Assembly: GCA_035776675.1 (NCBI GenBank) | Contig: DASTWO010000023.1 | Span: 1 to 19,698 of the forward strand | Reading direction: 5' to 3' | Source of the DNA: DASSOY01 sp035776675 | Lineage (GTDB): Bacteria; Bacillota; Bacilli; Bacillales; DASSOY01 | Length of the DNA: 19,698 nt | Part shown: piece by piece, positions 1 to 7,754 of the stretch | How positions within the stretch are numbered: position 1 is the stretch's first letter | Layout of the letters: every line of letters starts with the position of its first letter | Position numbers and translations under genes: made by a program | The notes under the pieces: model-generated | What the model was told of the DNA's origin: nothing | Database searches by the model: none | What the model saw: the letters and a program-made list of their open reading frames with translations, nothing else

Positions 1-575
1 AAGGGAACGTCCCCGCTGTCGTATATGGAAACGGTGTAAACAGCCGATCGATTTACTTTAACAACAGTGAATTTACCAAGGTTATGAAAGAAGCAGGGCG
101 TAACGGTGTTATTACCCTGAAGGTTGATAATGAAGATTATCCGGTAATGGTGCATGATCTTCAGAAGGACAACCTTAAGGATGAACTGCTTCACGCAGAC
201 TTTTACAAGGTTGATATGACTTCGGAAGTAGATGCTGATGTAAACGTGCATCTCGTAGGGGATGCCGCGGGTCAGAAAGAAGGCGGAATTGTCCAGCAGT
301 TGTTGCATGAGCTGACCGTAAGGGCTTTACCGGCCGAAATTCCCGATGCTATTGAAGTGACCATTGATGAACTGAATATCGGAGACTCTCTTTCGGTAAG
401 CGAATTGAAAGCCTTTGAAACTTATGAGATCTTAAACGAGCCGGAGGATACAATCGTATCCGTAACGCCGCCTCAGCAAGAGGAAGAGCCTGAAGATGAG
501 GAAGCTGGAGATCAGGAACCCGAGCTTGTCGACGGTGAAGATGACAGCAATCAAGCAAGTGAAGAAGAGGAATAA
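1..575 (+). CDS. rplY: Large ribosomal subunit protein bL25 / general stress protein Ctc, 5' end missing
   Basis: This is the bL25 (TL5/Ctc) ribosomal protein, which binds 5S rRNA in the 50S subunit and is a general-stress protein in Bacillus. The reading frame is open from base 3 with no stop, and the first visible residues (GNVPAVVYGNG) are the conserved N-terminal bL25 motif. The true start therefore lies upstream of the window, and the ATG at 84 is internal. About 190 residues are visible. Residues after the N-terminal 5S-binding domain form the C-terminal beta domain typical of the long CTC form (HELTVRALPAEIPDAIEV). The last 35 or so residues are a strongly acidic Glu/Asp tail, common in this subfamily. 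The stop is TAA at 573-575, followed by a hairpin terminator. Neighbouring pth matches the B. subtilis ctc-spoVC order. Confidence is high for the family; the start is not seen. Confidence 0.95.
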   Translation, partial: GNVPAVVYGNGVNSRSIYFNNSEFTKVMKEAGRNGVITLKVDNEDYPVMVHDLQKDNLKDELLHADFYKVDMTSEVDADVNVHLVGDAAGQKEGGIVQQLLHELTVRALPAEIPDAIEVTIDELNIGDSLSVSELKAFETYEILNEPEDTIVSVTPPQQEEEPEDEEAGDQEPELVDGEDDSNQASEEEE

Positions 576-588
576 GCATCCGTTGAAC

Positions 589-620
589 GGAGGCGTAACC
601 ACAGACGGTTACGCCTTTTG
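589..620 (+). terminator. Rho-independent terminator of rplY
   Basis: A perfect 9-bp stem (GGCGTAACC 592-600 with GGTTACGCC 607-615) has a six-base loop and is followed by TTTT. It starts 16 bases after the rplY stop and separates rplY from pth. Confidence 0.85.
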
Positions 621-698
621 CTCGCTCGTAGACCATGACGCATTACCCCTTTTCTGAATGTTATGGATGATGTCAACATAAAGTAAGAGGTGAGGCCA

Positions 699-1262
699 AT
701 GAAGGTAATTGTAGGACTCGGAAATCCCGGATTTCAGTATAAAAAGACGCGCCACAATGTTGGTTTTATGGTGTTGGATGAGCTGTCAAAGCGGTTAGGC
801 GTGCCCATTAAAAAGAAGAAGTTCAATGCCATTTACGGGTTGGGAACGAGCCAAGGTGAAAAGGTAGCTCTCGTCAAGCCTCTTACGTATATGAACGTTT
901 CTGGTGAGGCCGTCGGGCCGCTTATGAATTATTATAAGGCAGCCGTGGACGAACTGGTTGTGATTTATGACGATTTGGATCTGCCTGCGGGGAAAATCCG
1001 TTTACGGCAAAAAGGAGGTACAGGTGGCCACAATGGCATGAAGTCGATTGTGGCTCATATCGGTACAAAAGAGTTTAAACGAATTCGAATCGGGATCGGT
1101 CGTCCGGAAGCTTCGGGACAGGACGTGATTGATTACGTGCTGAAACCTTTTTCAAAAAGGGAAAAACCCGCGGTTACCGAGAGTATTGAAAGAGCCGCGG
1201 AATCGTGTGAAAGATGGCTACACACCCCCTTTCTGGAAGTGATGAACGAATATAATGTTTGA
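699..1262 (+). CDS. pth: Peptidyl-tRNA hydrolase (Pth / SpoVC)
   Basis: Pth cleaves the ester bond of peptidyl-tRNAs released by drop-off and recycles the tRNA. It is essential in most bacteria; the B. subtilis ortholog was first named spoVC. The 187-residue protein has the expected length. The N-terminal GLGNPG motif (residues 6-11) and RHNVGF carry the catalytic His19 and the substrate-contacting Asn9, and the catalytic Asp lies in YDDLDLP (90-96). The Gly-rich GGTGGHNG (107-114) is also conserved. The frame is open back to a GTG at 690, but I chose the ATG at 699 because AGGTGAGG (687-694) sits at normal distance and the protein then begins MKVIVGLGNPG as in the family. The gene lies between rplY and fin. 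Confidence 0.96.
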   Translation: MKVIVGLGNPGFQYKKTRHNVGFMVLDELSKRLGVPIKKKKFNAIYGLGTSQGEKVALVKPLTYMNVSGEAVGPLMNYYKAAVDELVVIYDDLDLPAGKIRLRQKGGTGGHNGMKSIVAHIGTKEFKRIRIGIGRPEASGQDVIDYVLKPFSKREKPAVTESIERAAESCERWLHTPFLEVMNEYNV

Positions 1263-1290
1263 ATAGACAAATTCCTTAGTGCCCATACTA
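1261..1290 (+). promoter_or_regulatory. Sigma-G (sigma-F/G) type promoter of fin
   Basis: GAATA (1261-1265) and CATACTA (1284-1290) are separated by exactly 18 bases. This fits the B. subtilis sigma-G consensus as I recall it (GHATR, 18 bp, CATNHTA) at every defined position. It starts within the last base of the pth stop codon. The predicted transcription start is near 1297, about 25 bases before the fin ATG. In B. subtilis fin is known to be transcribed in the forespore by sigma-F and sigma-G, which supports the assignment. The match to the sigma-F consensus is weaker. Confidence 0.7.
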
Positions 1291-1313
1291 AACGTAGGAT
1301 GGTAACTAAGGAG
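1272..1313 (+). promoter_or_regulatory. Hairpin that would bury the fin ribosome-binding site in read-through mRNA
   Basis: CCTTAGT (1274-1280) is the exact reverse complement of ACTAAGG (1305-1311), which contains most of the Shine-Dalgarno sequence TAAGGAGGG (1307-1315). The helix extends with U1273-A1312 and the wobble U1272-G1313. Inside it, CCAT (1283-1286) can pair with ATGG (1299-1302) and CTA (1288-1290) with TAG (1295-1297). The left arm overlaps the spacer of the fin promoter. Pairing is seen in the sequence; the regulatory effect is inferred. Confidence 0.5.
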
Positions 1314-1321
1314 GGTTCGGT

Positions 1322-1552
1322 ATGTCAATCACTTACCGCTGCCGCCATTGCGGCACGCAAATTGGCCAGTTGCAAAATGAAATCTATCATGCAGAACAGC
1401 TTGGATTTCACCATCTGACGGCTGAAGAACGCCAGGAAATGATCAGCTATGATGAAAGCGGAGAAGTTCTTGTGAAAGCTGTTTGCGAGGATTGCCAGGA
1501 AGCCTTGGAAAGAAATCCCGATTATCATGAACTATCATCGTTCATTCAGTAG
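1322..1552 (+). CDS. fin: Anti-sigma-F factor Fin (YabK)
   Basis: Fin is a small forespore protein that inhibits sigma-F and so helps RNA polymerase hand over from sigma-F to sigma-G during engulfment in B. subtilis. The 76-residue product has the family length and the two Cys pairs of the Fin zinc-binding fold: Cys7-x2-Cys10 near the N terminus and Cys55-x2-Cys58 in the C-terminal half. The segment HAEQLGFHHLTAEERQEMI is also typical. The ATG at 1322 follows the strong Shine-Dalgarno TAAGGAGGG (1307-1315) by six bases. The gene lies between pth and mfd as in B. subtilis, and is bounded by a forespore-type promoter upstream and a hairpin downstream, so it may be its own transcription unit. 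The SD can be sequestered in transcripts coming from pth. Confidence 0.93.
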   Translation: MSITYRCRHCGTQIGQLQNEIYHAEQLGFHHLTAEERQEMISYDESGEVLVKAVCEDCQEALERNPDYHELSSFIQ

Positions 1553-1578
1553 ACTCCGGTTTAAGCCGGAGTGCTTTC
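1553..1578 (+). terminator. Probable terminator after fin
   Basis: ACTCCGG (1553-1559) pairs perfectly with CCGGAGT (1566-1572) across a six-base loop and is followed by GCTTTC. The T-run is short, so termination may be partial. The hairpin starts directly after the fin stop codon. Confidence 0.6.
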
Positions 1579-1798
1579 ATATCGATTGATTCAACAGGCA
1601 ATGCTCTTGGCGGAAGTTTGTCAAGAGAACCGGAGCCTGTTCCTTGAAGGCATGGGGATCGGAGCCGGCTCCAATTAAGGCATATTATGATGAAAATCGA
1701 TTTCTGCAGGGATCGTGTTAATCGGGATGATACGCTCCTTCAAAATAAACAATAGACGGACGGAATATCCAGGACAGGACCTGAGGGGAGGAATAAAC
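1579..1798 (+). promoter_or_regulatory. Structured leader region upstream of mfd
   Basis: These 220 non-coding bases hold a nested helix: AACAGGC (1593-1599) pairs with GCCTGTT (1635-1641), and inside it CTCTTG (1604-1609) pairs with CAAGAG (1622-1627). TTCAA just outside can pair with TTGAA (1644-1648) across a small bulge. A perfect 12-bp palindrome, GGAGCCGGCTCC, follows at 1661-1672. Its right half could instead pair with GGAGCC at 1632-1637 and would then break the outer stem. I found no convincing promoter; TATTAT at 1683-1688 could be a -10 but has no matching -35. I recognise no riboswitch or T-box class. Confidence 0.4.
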
Positions 1799-4700
1799 GT
1801 GTTGGGATTGCGTAAATACTTCGAAAATGGAAGTGAGTGTGCTTCCGTAGTCGAAGGATTGAATGAGGGGCTTCGTGAGCAGCTTGTAGCGGGCCTTTCC
1901 AATTCAGCCCGCACGATGTTTATCGCATCTGTTTATCAAAATATGAAGCGCCCATTGTTCTTGGTTACACATAACTTGTTCCAGGCGCAAAAGTTATATG
2001 ATGATTTAACTGAGTTTCTTGATGAGAAAGAGGTTCTCTTATATCCGGTTAATGAAATGATTTCCTCAGAAATTGCCGCTGCCAGCCCGGAGTTAAAGGC
2101 TCAGCGGCTTGAAGTGTTGAATACCTTATCTCAACAATCCGGAAAAGTACTTATCACGCCGGTTGCCGGGTTACGACGGCTTTTGCCCCCGAGGAAATTG
2201 TGGCAAGAAAGCCGGTATCCCTTACAAGTTGGTGAGGAACTCGAGCTTGACAGGTTTCTCGACACTCTTGTGGCTGGTGGTTACGAAAGAACCCCGATGG
2301 TTGCCGCACCGGGGGAGTTTAGTGTGCGCGGAGGAATCATAGATATTTTTCCTTTGACAGAGGAGAATCCAGTGCGTGTCGAATTATTCGATACAGAGAT
2401 AGACTCCATTCGTTATTTTGATGTGGACAGCCAACGTTCCGGCGACAAAGTCGAAGAAATTGTAATTGGGCCGGCTGAAGAAGTTCTCTTATTCAACGAG
2501 CATTATCAACGGGCTGCTGAACTGTTGGAAACAAGATTGTCCGAAACACTGTCCAAGACAAGAAACAAAGCCGTAAAAGAAAAGTTATCTGAACATGTTT
2601 CTCATGAAATCGAACAACTTCGTGAACATCAGGCCCCGCAGGGCGCTTTCAAATATATGTCCCTGTACTATGAGCAGCCTGCCAGTTTGCTGGATTATAT
2701 AGGGCGAGACGCGGTTGTCCTAATGGACGAAATCAGCCGGGTTCGTGAGACAGGAGAACATCTTGACAAGGAAGAGGCGGAGTGGCGAACGACATTGGTA
2801 GAACAAGGTGAAATGCCTTCTAATATCGAGGTCGCGCATGAAACGGACCCGCTTGTGGAACCTTTTCAGGTTTTATATTTTTCCTTGTTTTTGAGACACA
2901 TCCCTCACACCAATCCAGAAAATATTGTGAACATCACTTGTCGGGCAATGCAAAATTTTCATGGGCAAATGCACGTCCTGAAAAACGAGATCGACCGTTG
3001 GAAAGGCGGGGATTATGCCGTTGTTTTTCTAGCGGTTAACCATGAAAGGGCCAAGCGTTTAGAGGGCGTTCTGTCTGATTACGGCATCGAAGCTGATATT
3101 GCGGATGGGCAAATGATTCAGAAGAAAAGACAGATTATTACCGGCGAAGTGAGCGGCGGGTTTGAACTTCCGCTTGAGAAACTTGCGGTCATTACCGAAC
3201 AAGAAGTATTTACGAAAAAGGTGAAAAAGCCCCGCAAGCGGCAAAAGATGTCCAATGCTGAGCGGATTAAGAATTACTCTGAATTGAACGTCGGCGATTA
3301 TGTAGTTCATATCAATCATGGGATCGGAAAATACCTGGGGATCAAAACCCTTGAGGTAAAAGGCGCGCACAAAGACTATCTGCATTTGCGTTATGCCGGA
3401 AACGACAAGTTATATATACCGGTCGAGCAGATTGATCAGGTCCAGAAATATATCGGTTCTGAGGAAAAAGAACCGAAGGTTTATAAGTTGGGCGGAAACG
3501 ACTGGAAACGGGTCAAGAAGCGGGTTCAATCATCTGTCCAGGATATTGCGGATGACTTGATTGCGCTTTATGCTGAACGAGAGGCCAGTAAAGGATATGC
3601 TTACGGCAAGGACGGGCTCGAACAGCGTGAGTTTGAAGAAGCGTTTCCTTACCAGGAAACCGAAGATCAGCTCAAGGCGATTGAGGAGATCAAGCAGGAT
3701 ATGGAACGTGAAAGGCCGATGGATCGCTTGCTATGCGGAGATGTTGGTTACGGTAAGACTGAAGTGGCGATTCGTGCAGCCTTTAAAGCGATTATGACCG
3801 GTAAGCAGGTAGCGTTTCTTGTGCCGACGACTATTCTTGCCCAACAACATTTTGAGACGGTGAGCGAACGGTTTGCCGATTATCCGATCAATATTGGGTT
3901 GCTTAGCCGCTTCCGGACAAAGAAACAACAAAAGGATACTTTAAAGGGATTGAAAAACGGCACCGTCGACTTTGTTATTGGCACACATCGCCTATTGTCC
4001 AAAGACATCGCTTTTCATGACCTTGGTTTGTTAGTGGTTGATGAGGAACAGCGATTCGGCGTTTCTCACAAGGAAAGAATCAAGAAGTTGAAGGCCAATG
4101 TTGATGTATTGACGTTGACAGCCACGCCGATTCCTCGGACGTTGCATATGTCCATGCTTGGGGTCCGCGATTTGTCAGTTATTGAGACTCCGCCGGAGAA
4201 TCGTTTTCCCGTACAGACTTATGTTGCCGAATACAGCGGGATGTTGGTGAGGGAAGCTATTGAACGGGAGTTGGCCCGTGGAGGGCAAGTCTATTTTCTC
4301 TTTAATAGGGTCGATCAGATTCAACGTAAGGCGGAGGAAATATCGGCTCTTGTGCCGGATGCGCGTGTCGCCTTTGCTCACGGACAAATGAAGGAAAATG
4401 AGCTGGAAGCCGTCATGTTCGACTTTCTTGACGGAGAATATGATGTTCTTGTTTCTACGACAATTATCGAGACCGGGGTGGATATCCCCAATGTCAATAC
4501 CCTGATTGTCAATGATGCCGACAAGATGGGATTATCCCAGTTGTATCAGCTGCGCGGACGCGTCGGCCGTTCCAATCGTGTGGCATATGCATATTTAACT
4601 TATCAACGCGACAAGGTGTTGAACGAAGTTTCGGAAAAGCGGCTACAGGCGATCAAAGACTTTACTGAACTCGGGTCTGGTTTCAAAATCGCCATGCGGG

Positions 4701-5311
4701 ATTTGTCCATCCGAGGCACGGGCAATCTGCTTGGCGCTGAACAGCACGGATTTATCGATTCCGTCGGTTTCGATCTGTACTCACAAATGTTGCAAGATGC
4801 GATCACGACCCGAAAAGGAGCTCAACCAAAGTCCGAACGGCCACAAGTGGAAATTGATATCGAAGCCGATGCTTATATTCCTGACAGCTATATTGATGAT
4901 CCAAGGCAAAAGATTGATATGTACAAACGGTTCCGCAGTGTTGAATCGATGGACGATGTTTTGGATCTTGAGGAGGAAATGATCGACCGTTTCGGTGATT
5001 TCCCGGAAGAAGTTCAGCGATTGTTTACGATAGCCCGTGTGAAGGCAATGGCGGAGCATCTTGGAATTGAATCGGTGAAGGAAGGAAAGACCGGTTTCGC
5101 CGTACTCTTCTCAGAACAAGCGAGTGTTCAGTTGGACCGAAGCGGTTTGGCTGAAATGGTCGGCCGAATGAATGGGACTGTTAATCTCGGAACGGAGAAG
5201 AACAAAATCAAGCTTGTCGTTAAGGGACGCGGGTTGGCGATGACGAATCATCTTGAGCGTTTGAAGACAACCCTATCCCATTTAAATGATTCTCAGAAAC
5301 AAACCGCCTAA
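1799..5311 (+). CDS. mfd: Transcription-repair coupling factor Mfd
   Basis: Mfd is an ATP-driven DNA translocase that removes RNA polymerase stalled at lesions and recruits the UvrABC excision machinery. The 1170-residue protein has the full family layout: an N-terminal UvrB-homology module (about 1-350), an RNA-polymerase-interaction domain from about residue 493 (YSELNVGDYVVHINHGIGKY), and the RecG-like helicase core. The core shows Walker A GDVGYGKT at 647-654, a DEEQ box at 748-751, TATPIPRTL after it, and GRVGR in the second lobe. The TRG region and C-terminal D7 domain follow. The frame is open back to an ATG at 1715, but I prefer GTG at 1799: GGGGAGG (1785-1791) is well placed, and the protein then begins a few residues before conserved VVEGLNEGLREQLVAGLS. 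No frameshift or missing motif. Confidence 0.96.
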   Translation: MLGLRKYFENGSECASVVEGLNEGLREQLVAGLSNSARTMFIASVYQNMKRPLFLVTHNLFQAQKLYDDLTEFLDEKEVLLYPVNEMISSEIAAASPELKAQRLEVLNTLSQQSGKVLITPVAGLRRLLPPRKLWQESRYPLQVGEELELDRFLDTLVAGGYERTPMVAAPGEFSVRGGIIDIFPLTEENPVRVELFDTEIDSIRYFDVDSQRSGDKVEEIVIGPAEEVLLFNEHYQRAAELLETRLSETLSKTRNKAVKEKLSEHVSHEIEQLREHQAPQGAFKYMSLYYEQPASLLDYIGRDAVVLMDEISRVRETGEHLDKEEAEWRTTLVEQGEMPSNIEVAHETDPLVEPFQVLYFSLFLRHIPHTNPENIVNITCRAMQNFHGQMHVLKNEIDRWKGGDYAVVFLAVNHERAKRLEGVLSDYGIEADIADGQMIQKKRQIITGEVSGGFELPLEKLAVITEQEVFTKKVKKPRKRQKMSNAERIKNYSELNVGDYVVHINHGIGKYLGIKTLEVKGAHKDYLHLRYAGNDKLYIPVEQIDQVQKYIGSEEKEPKVYKLGGNDWKRVKKRVQSSVQDIADDLIALYAEREASKGYAYGKDGLEQREFEEAFPYQETEDQLKAIEEIKQDMERERPMDRLLCGDVGYGKTEVAIRAAFKAIMTGKQVAFLVPTTILAQQHFETVSERFADYPINIGLLSRFRTKKQQKDTLKGLKNGTVDFVIGTHRLLSKDIAFHDLGLLVVDEEQRFGVSHKERIKKLKANVDVLTLTATPIPRTLHMSMLGVRDLSVIETPPENRFPVQTYVAEYSGMLVREAIERELARGGQVYFLFNRVDQIQRKAEEISALVPDARVAFAHGQMKENELEAVMFDFLDGEYDVLVSTTIIETGVDIPNVNTLIVNDADKMGLSQLYQLRGRVGRSNRVAYAYLTYQRDKVLNEVSEKRLQAIKDFTELGSGFKIAMRDLSIRGTGNLLGAEQHGFIDSVGFDLYSQMLQDAITTRKGAQPKSERPQVEIDIEADAYIPDSYIDDPRQKIDMYKRFRSVESMDDVLDLEEEMIDRFGDFPEEVQRLFTIARVKAMAEHLGIESVKEGKTGFAVLFSEQASVQLDRSGLAEMVGRMNGTVNLGTEKNKIKLVVKGRGLAMTNHLERLKTTLSHLNDSQKQTA

Positions 5312-5316
5312 ATCAT

Positions 5317-5346
5317 GAATAGTTCGCGGGAACCTGTTGGATAATA
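5317..5346 (+). promoter_or_regulatory. Probable sigma-G promoter of spoVT
   Basis: GAATA (5317-5321), an 18-base spacer and GATAATA (5340-5346) match the sigma-G consensus GHATR-18-CATNHTA with one mismatch (first base of the -10). The site lies in the mfd-spoVT gap, about 60 bases ahead of the spoVT ATG. B. subtilis spoVT is known to be sigma-G dependent. The -35 element is identical to that of the fin promoter in this window. Confidence 0.55.
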
Positions 5347-5404
5347 AGGGAAACAAGATGGTGAATTCTTCATGTACTTCAATTAGGAAAGCGAGGCATC
5401 TGAG

Positions 5405-5944
5405 ATGAAAGCAACAGGAATTGTACGTCGCATCGATGATCTAGGGCGGGTGGTTATTCCGAAGGAAATCCGCAGGACTTTAAGAATTCGAGAAGGAGAC
5501 CCGCTTGAGATTTTCGTCGATCGTGACGGGGAAGTTATATTAAAGAAATATTCCCCTATCAGTGAACTCGGAAATTTCGCCAAGGAATATGCGGAATCAT
5601 TAGCCGAACATTCAGGGCAACTAGCACTTATTTCCGATCGGGACACGATTATCGCCGTTGCAGGCGGTTCGAAAAAAGAGTATTTGAACCAGAACATCGG
5701 AACGGTGTTGGAGAAGACGATGGAAGATCGTCAAACCCATACAAATGAAACCGAAAAAGGTGAAGCTGAAGTTGTTGGGGGACAATCTACGGTGTCTTCA
5801 TTTGTCGCCGCTCCTATTATTGCAAATGGTGATCCAATTGGAACCGTTGTGTTAACCGGAAAAGACGGAGGTTCCATCGGTGAGGTTGAAAAGAAGCTGG
5901 CGGAAACGGCGGCAGGGTTTCTGGCGAAACAAATGGAACAGTAA
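5405..5944 (+). CDS. spoVT: Stage V sporulation regulator SpoVT (AbrB-like, GAF domain)
   Basis: SpoVT is a forespore transcription factor that adjusts the sigma-G regulon, raising some germination and coat-related genes and lowering others, and so affects spore germination properties. The 179-residue protein begins with the swapped-hairpin AbrB DNA-binding domain (MKATGIVRRIDDLGRVVIPK onward, residues 1 to about 50) and continues into a GAF-like C-terminal domain (about 56-178) that drives tetramerisation in the known structure. Length is within one residue of the B. subtilis protein as I recall it. The ATG at 5405 is preceded by GAGG eight bases upstream, a modest ribosome-binding site. A sigma-G-like promoter lies upstream and a strong terminator follows, so it is probably monocistronic. 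Confidence 0.96.
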   Translation: MKATGIVRRIDDLGRVVIPKEIRRTLRIREGDPLEIFVDRDGEVILKKYSPISELGNFAKEYAESLAEHSGQLALISDRDTIIAVAGGSKKEYLNQNIGTVLEKTMEDRQTHTNETEKGEAEVVGGQSTVSSFVAAPIIANGDPIGTVVLTGKDGGSIGEVEKKLAETAAGFLAKQMEQ

Positions 5945-5952
5945 TAAACTTT

Positions 5953-5977
5953 GAGAGGCCACGGCCTCTCTTCTTTT
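5953..5977 (+). terminator. Rho-independent terminator of spoVT
   Basis: GAGAGGC (5953-5959) pairs with GCCTCTC (5964-5970), with the CACG loop able to close by one further pair, followed by TTCTTTT. It begins eight bases after the spoVT stop. Confidence 0.85.
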
Positions 5978-6013
5978 GTGTCTAGCTGGCAAATCCGTGG
6001 CGCGAGCTAAATA

Positions 6014-6022
6014 TGATATAAT
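6014..6022 (+). promoter_or_regulatory. Extended -10 sigma-A promoter of yabM
   Basis: TGATATAAT (6014-6022) is a perfect TATAAT preceded by TG one base upstream, the extended -10 arrangement. No good -35 exists at 16-18 bp (TCCGTG region), which extended -10 promoters tolerate. The predicted start is near 6029, between the spoVT terminator and yabM. It indicates vegetative transcription of yabM. Confidence 0.6.
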
Positions 6023-6062
6023 ACGACGCGAAGGAAATGATGATGGAGAAGGAGAACAAACG

Positions 6063-7619
6063 ATGACCTCATCCGTATGGCGAGGTGCACTGATTTTGAC
6101 CGGGGCGGCGATTGCCGTGAAGATCATGAGTGTGCTGTATCGTATTCCCTATCAAAATATCGCTGGAGATCTCGGCTTTTATGTATATCAACAAATCTAT
6201 CCCTTTTTTGCTGGGGCTGTCTTTCTTGCAGCTTATGGGTTTCCGGCTGCCATCTCGAAATTGGTCGCGGTACGTCTGGCGGAAAGAAGGACAGGCGGAG
6301 CCGAGGAAGTGTTTGTTCGGTCCTTTTTGGTGTTGGCTGTTTTTTCAGGTGCCGTATTTGTTCTATTGTTCGGTGGAGCGCCGTGGATTAGCAATGTTAT
6401 GGGCGACAGCCGGCTTGCCGGTCCTCTGAAAACAGTGGCTTTCAGTTTTTTATTCATTCCTCCGATCGCGGTGATTCGCGGTTTTTTTCAGGGAAATGAC
6501 CAAATGAGTCCGACTGCGGTTTCTCAGCTTTTTGAACAATCCGTACGGGCAGCTTTGATTATCGGGTTGACAGTATACGTTGTCTTTCACGGAATGGGTC
6601 CTTATTCGGCGGGAATGGCGGCCGGGATCGGCTCATCCGCGGGAATGGCGGCAGCCTCGGTTGTTCTTATTGTTTATGCTTTTCGCAATCGTGTTTTGTT
6701 TTGTCAGAAGGGCGAGGTGATTTCGTTTGCCGCAATGGTAAAAGTTTTGACAGTTGATGGCCTTGCCTTCTCGGTTAGTTCTCTCGGACTTGTATTATTT
6801 TTATTGATTGATACTTTTACAGTGGTGCCTTTATTGGGGACAAGCCTTTCGGAAGCCAGGGTGCAGATGGGTGTTTACGATCGCGGCTATCCGGTTGTTC
6901 AGCTGGCCACTGCAGCGGCTATATCTTTTACTCTTGCATTCGTTCCGGAAATGGCGCGGGCCCATGCGCGAGGGGATCGTGAATTTGTCCGTGAAAAAAG
7001 CCGGTTGGCTATTCGGCTGTGTTTTGCCTTTGGAGCAGCAGGTGTGACGGGCCTTGCCCTTATTGTCCGTCCGTTCAACATTATGCTTTTTCAGGATGCC
7101 TCTGGATCGCAAACCCTAGCCTTATTCGGTGTGACAATGCTGTTCAGTATGATCGCGATGACTACGGCCGGGCTTTTGCAAGCGCTTGGTGAAACTCGGC
7201 GAACGTTCTATCATACTTGGATCGGGCTTATTTTGAAAGGGGCTTTGAATTTCATCCTGATTCCGGCCTTTGGAATCTTCGGGGCGGCTACGGCCACAGT
7301 TCTGGCTTTTGCGGTGATCGCCGGACTCAATGGCTTGACGCTTCATAAGAGGACAGAAGCTTTCTTTGCTTTATCCGGTTCGGGACGAAAGTTATTGGCG
7401 GCTTTATTGCTTATGGCAGGAGTGGTGGCCATCTGGCAGTATGGTTGGGCCAGCCTGTTTCCCGGACTTGAAAGCCGATTATTTGCCTCGATCAAGGCTC
7501 TGGGGGCTGTGGTGGCAGGGGCAGTGGCCTATTTATTGGCCCTCTTACGACTGGGATTCTTCTCAAAGACGGAACTCGCGGCGTTCTCAAAAGGTGAAAA
7601 AACCAAACGATCGGCATAA
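6063..7619 (+). CDS. yabM: Polysaccharide/lipid flippase of the MOP superfamily, YabM-like (SpoVB/MurJ-related)
   Basis: The 518-residue protein is almost entirely hydrophobic, with about 14 predicted membrane-spanning helices. It starts with the family N-terminal pattern: a helix followed by YRIPYQNIAGDLGFYVYQQI. It belongs to the MOP superfamily flippases related to SpoVB and MurJ, which move lipid-linked sugars across the membrane. By position (after spoVT) it corresponds to B. subtilis yabM. The substrate cannot be read from the sequence; cell-wall or spore-cortex lipid-linked precursors are the reasonable guess. The open frame reaches back to 5976, inside the spoVT terminator, so I chose the ATG at 6063, preceded by AAGGAG (6049-6054) and downstream of the extended -10 promoter. 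No terminator follows before the HU gene. Confidence 0.85.
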   Translation: MTSSVWRGALILTGAAIAVKIMSVLYRIPYQNIAGDLGFYVYQQIYPFFAGAVFLAAYGFPAAISKLVAVRLAERRTGGAEEVFVRSFLVLAVFSGAVFVLLFGGAPWISNVMGDSRLAGPLKTVAFSFLFIPPIAVIRGFFQGNDQMSPTAVSQLFEQSVRAALIIGLTVYVVFHGMGPYSAGMAAGIGSSAGMAAASVVLIVYAFRNRVLFCQKGEVISFAAMVKVLTVDGLAFSVSSLGLVLFLLIDTFTVVPLLGTSLSEARVQMGVYDRGYPVVQLATAAAISFTLAFVPEMARAHARGDREFVREKSRLAIRLCFAFGAAGVTGLALIVRPFNIMLFQDASGSQTLALFGVTMLFSMIAMTTAGLLQALGETRRTFYHTWIGLILKGALNFILIPAFGIFGAATATVLAFAVIAGLNGLTLHKRTEAFFALSGSGRKLLAALLLMAGVVAIWQYGWASLFPGLESRLFASIKALGAVVAGAVAYLLALLRLGFFSKTELAAFSKGEKTKRSA

Positions 7620-7754
7620 AAATTTCAAAAACCGGCAGGAAAACCCGTTGAAACGGAGAATATTGTTGTTGGACGGGCAAATTCGGTTGTTTCGTTCACG
7701 AATGTTATGAAAAAATACCGCCTATGTGTGCGGTGCGAACGGAGGTCTTTCAAA

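Noticed and set aside
349..636. Reverse-strand open frame across rplY and its terminator
   Set aside because: It mirrors the coding frame of rplY, has no ribosome-binding site and no recognisable family.
1656..1687. CATATTA (1681-1687) as a sigma-G -10 for mfd
   Set aside because: No GHATR element at the required 18-base distance.
1715..1798. 28-residue N-terminal extension of Mfd from ATG 1715
   Set aside because: The extension has no Mfd similarity, and a good SD precedes GTG 1799.
5976..6062. 29-residue extension of YabM from 5976
   Set aside because: It would begin in the spoVT terminator and upstream of the extended -10 promoter; ATG 6063 has a proper SD.
7707..7754. HU with a 16-residue basic N-terminal extension
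   Set aside because: The HU family starts at MNRNEL and GGAGGT at 7741-7746 supports ATG 7755; the extension carries Cys/Arg residues unlike HU.
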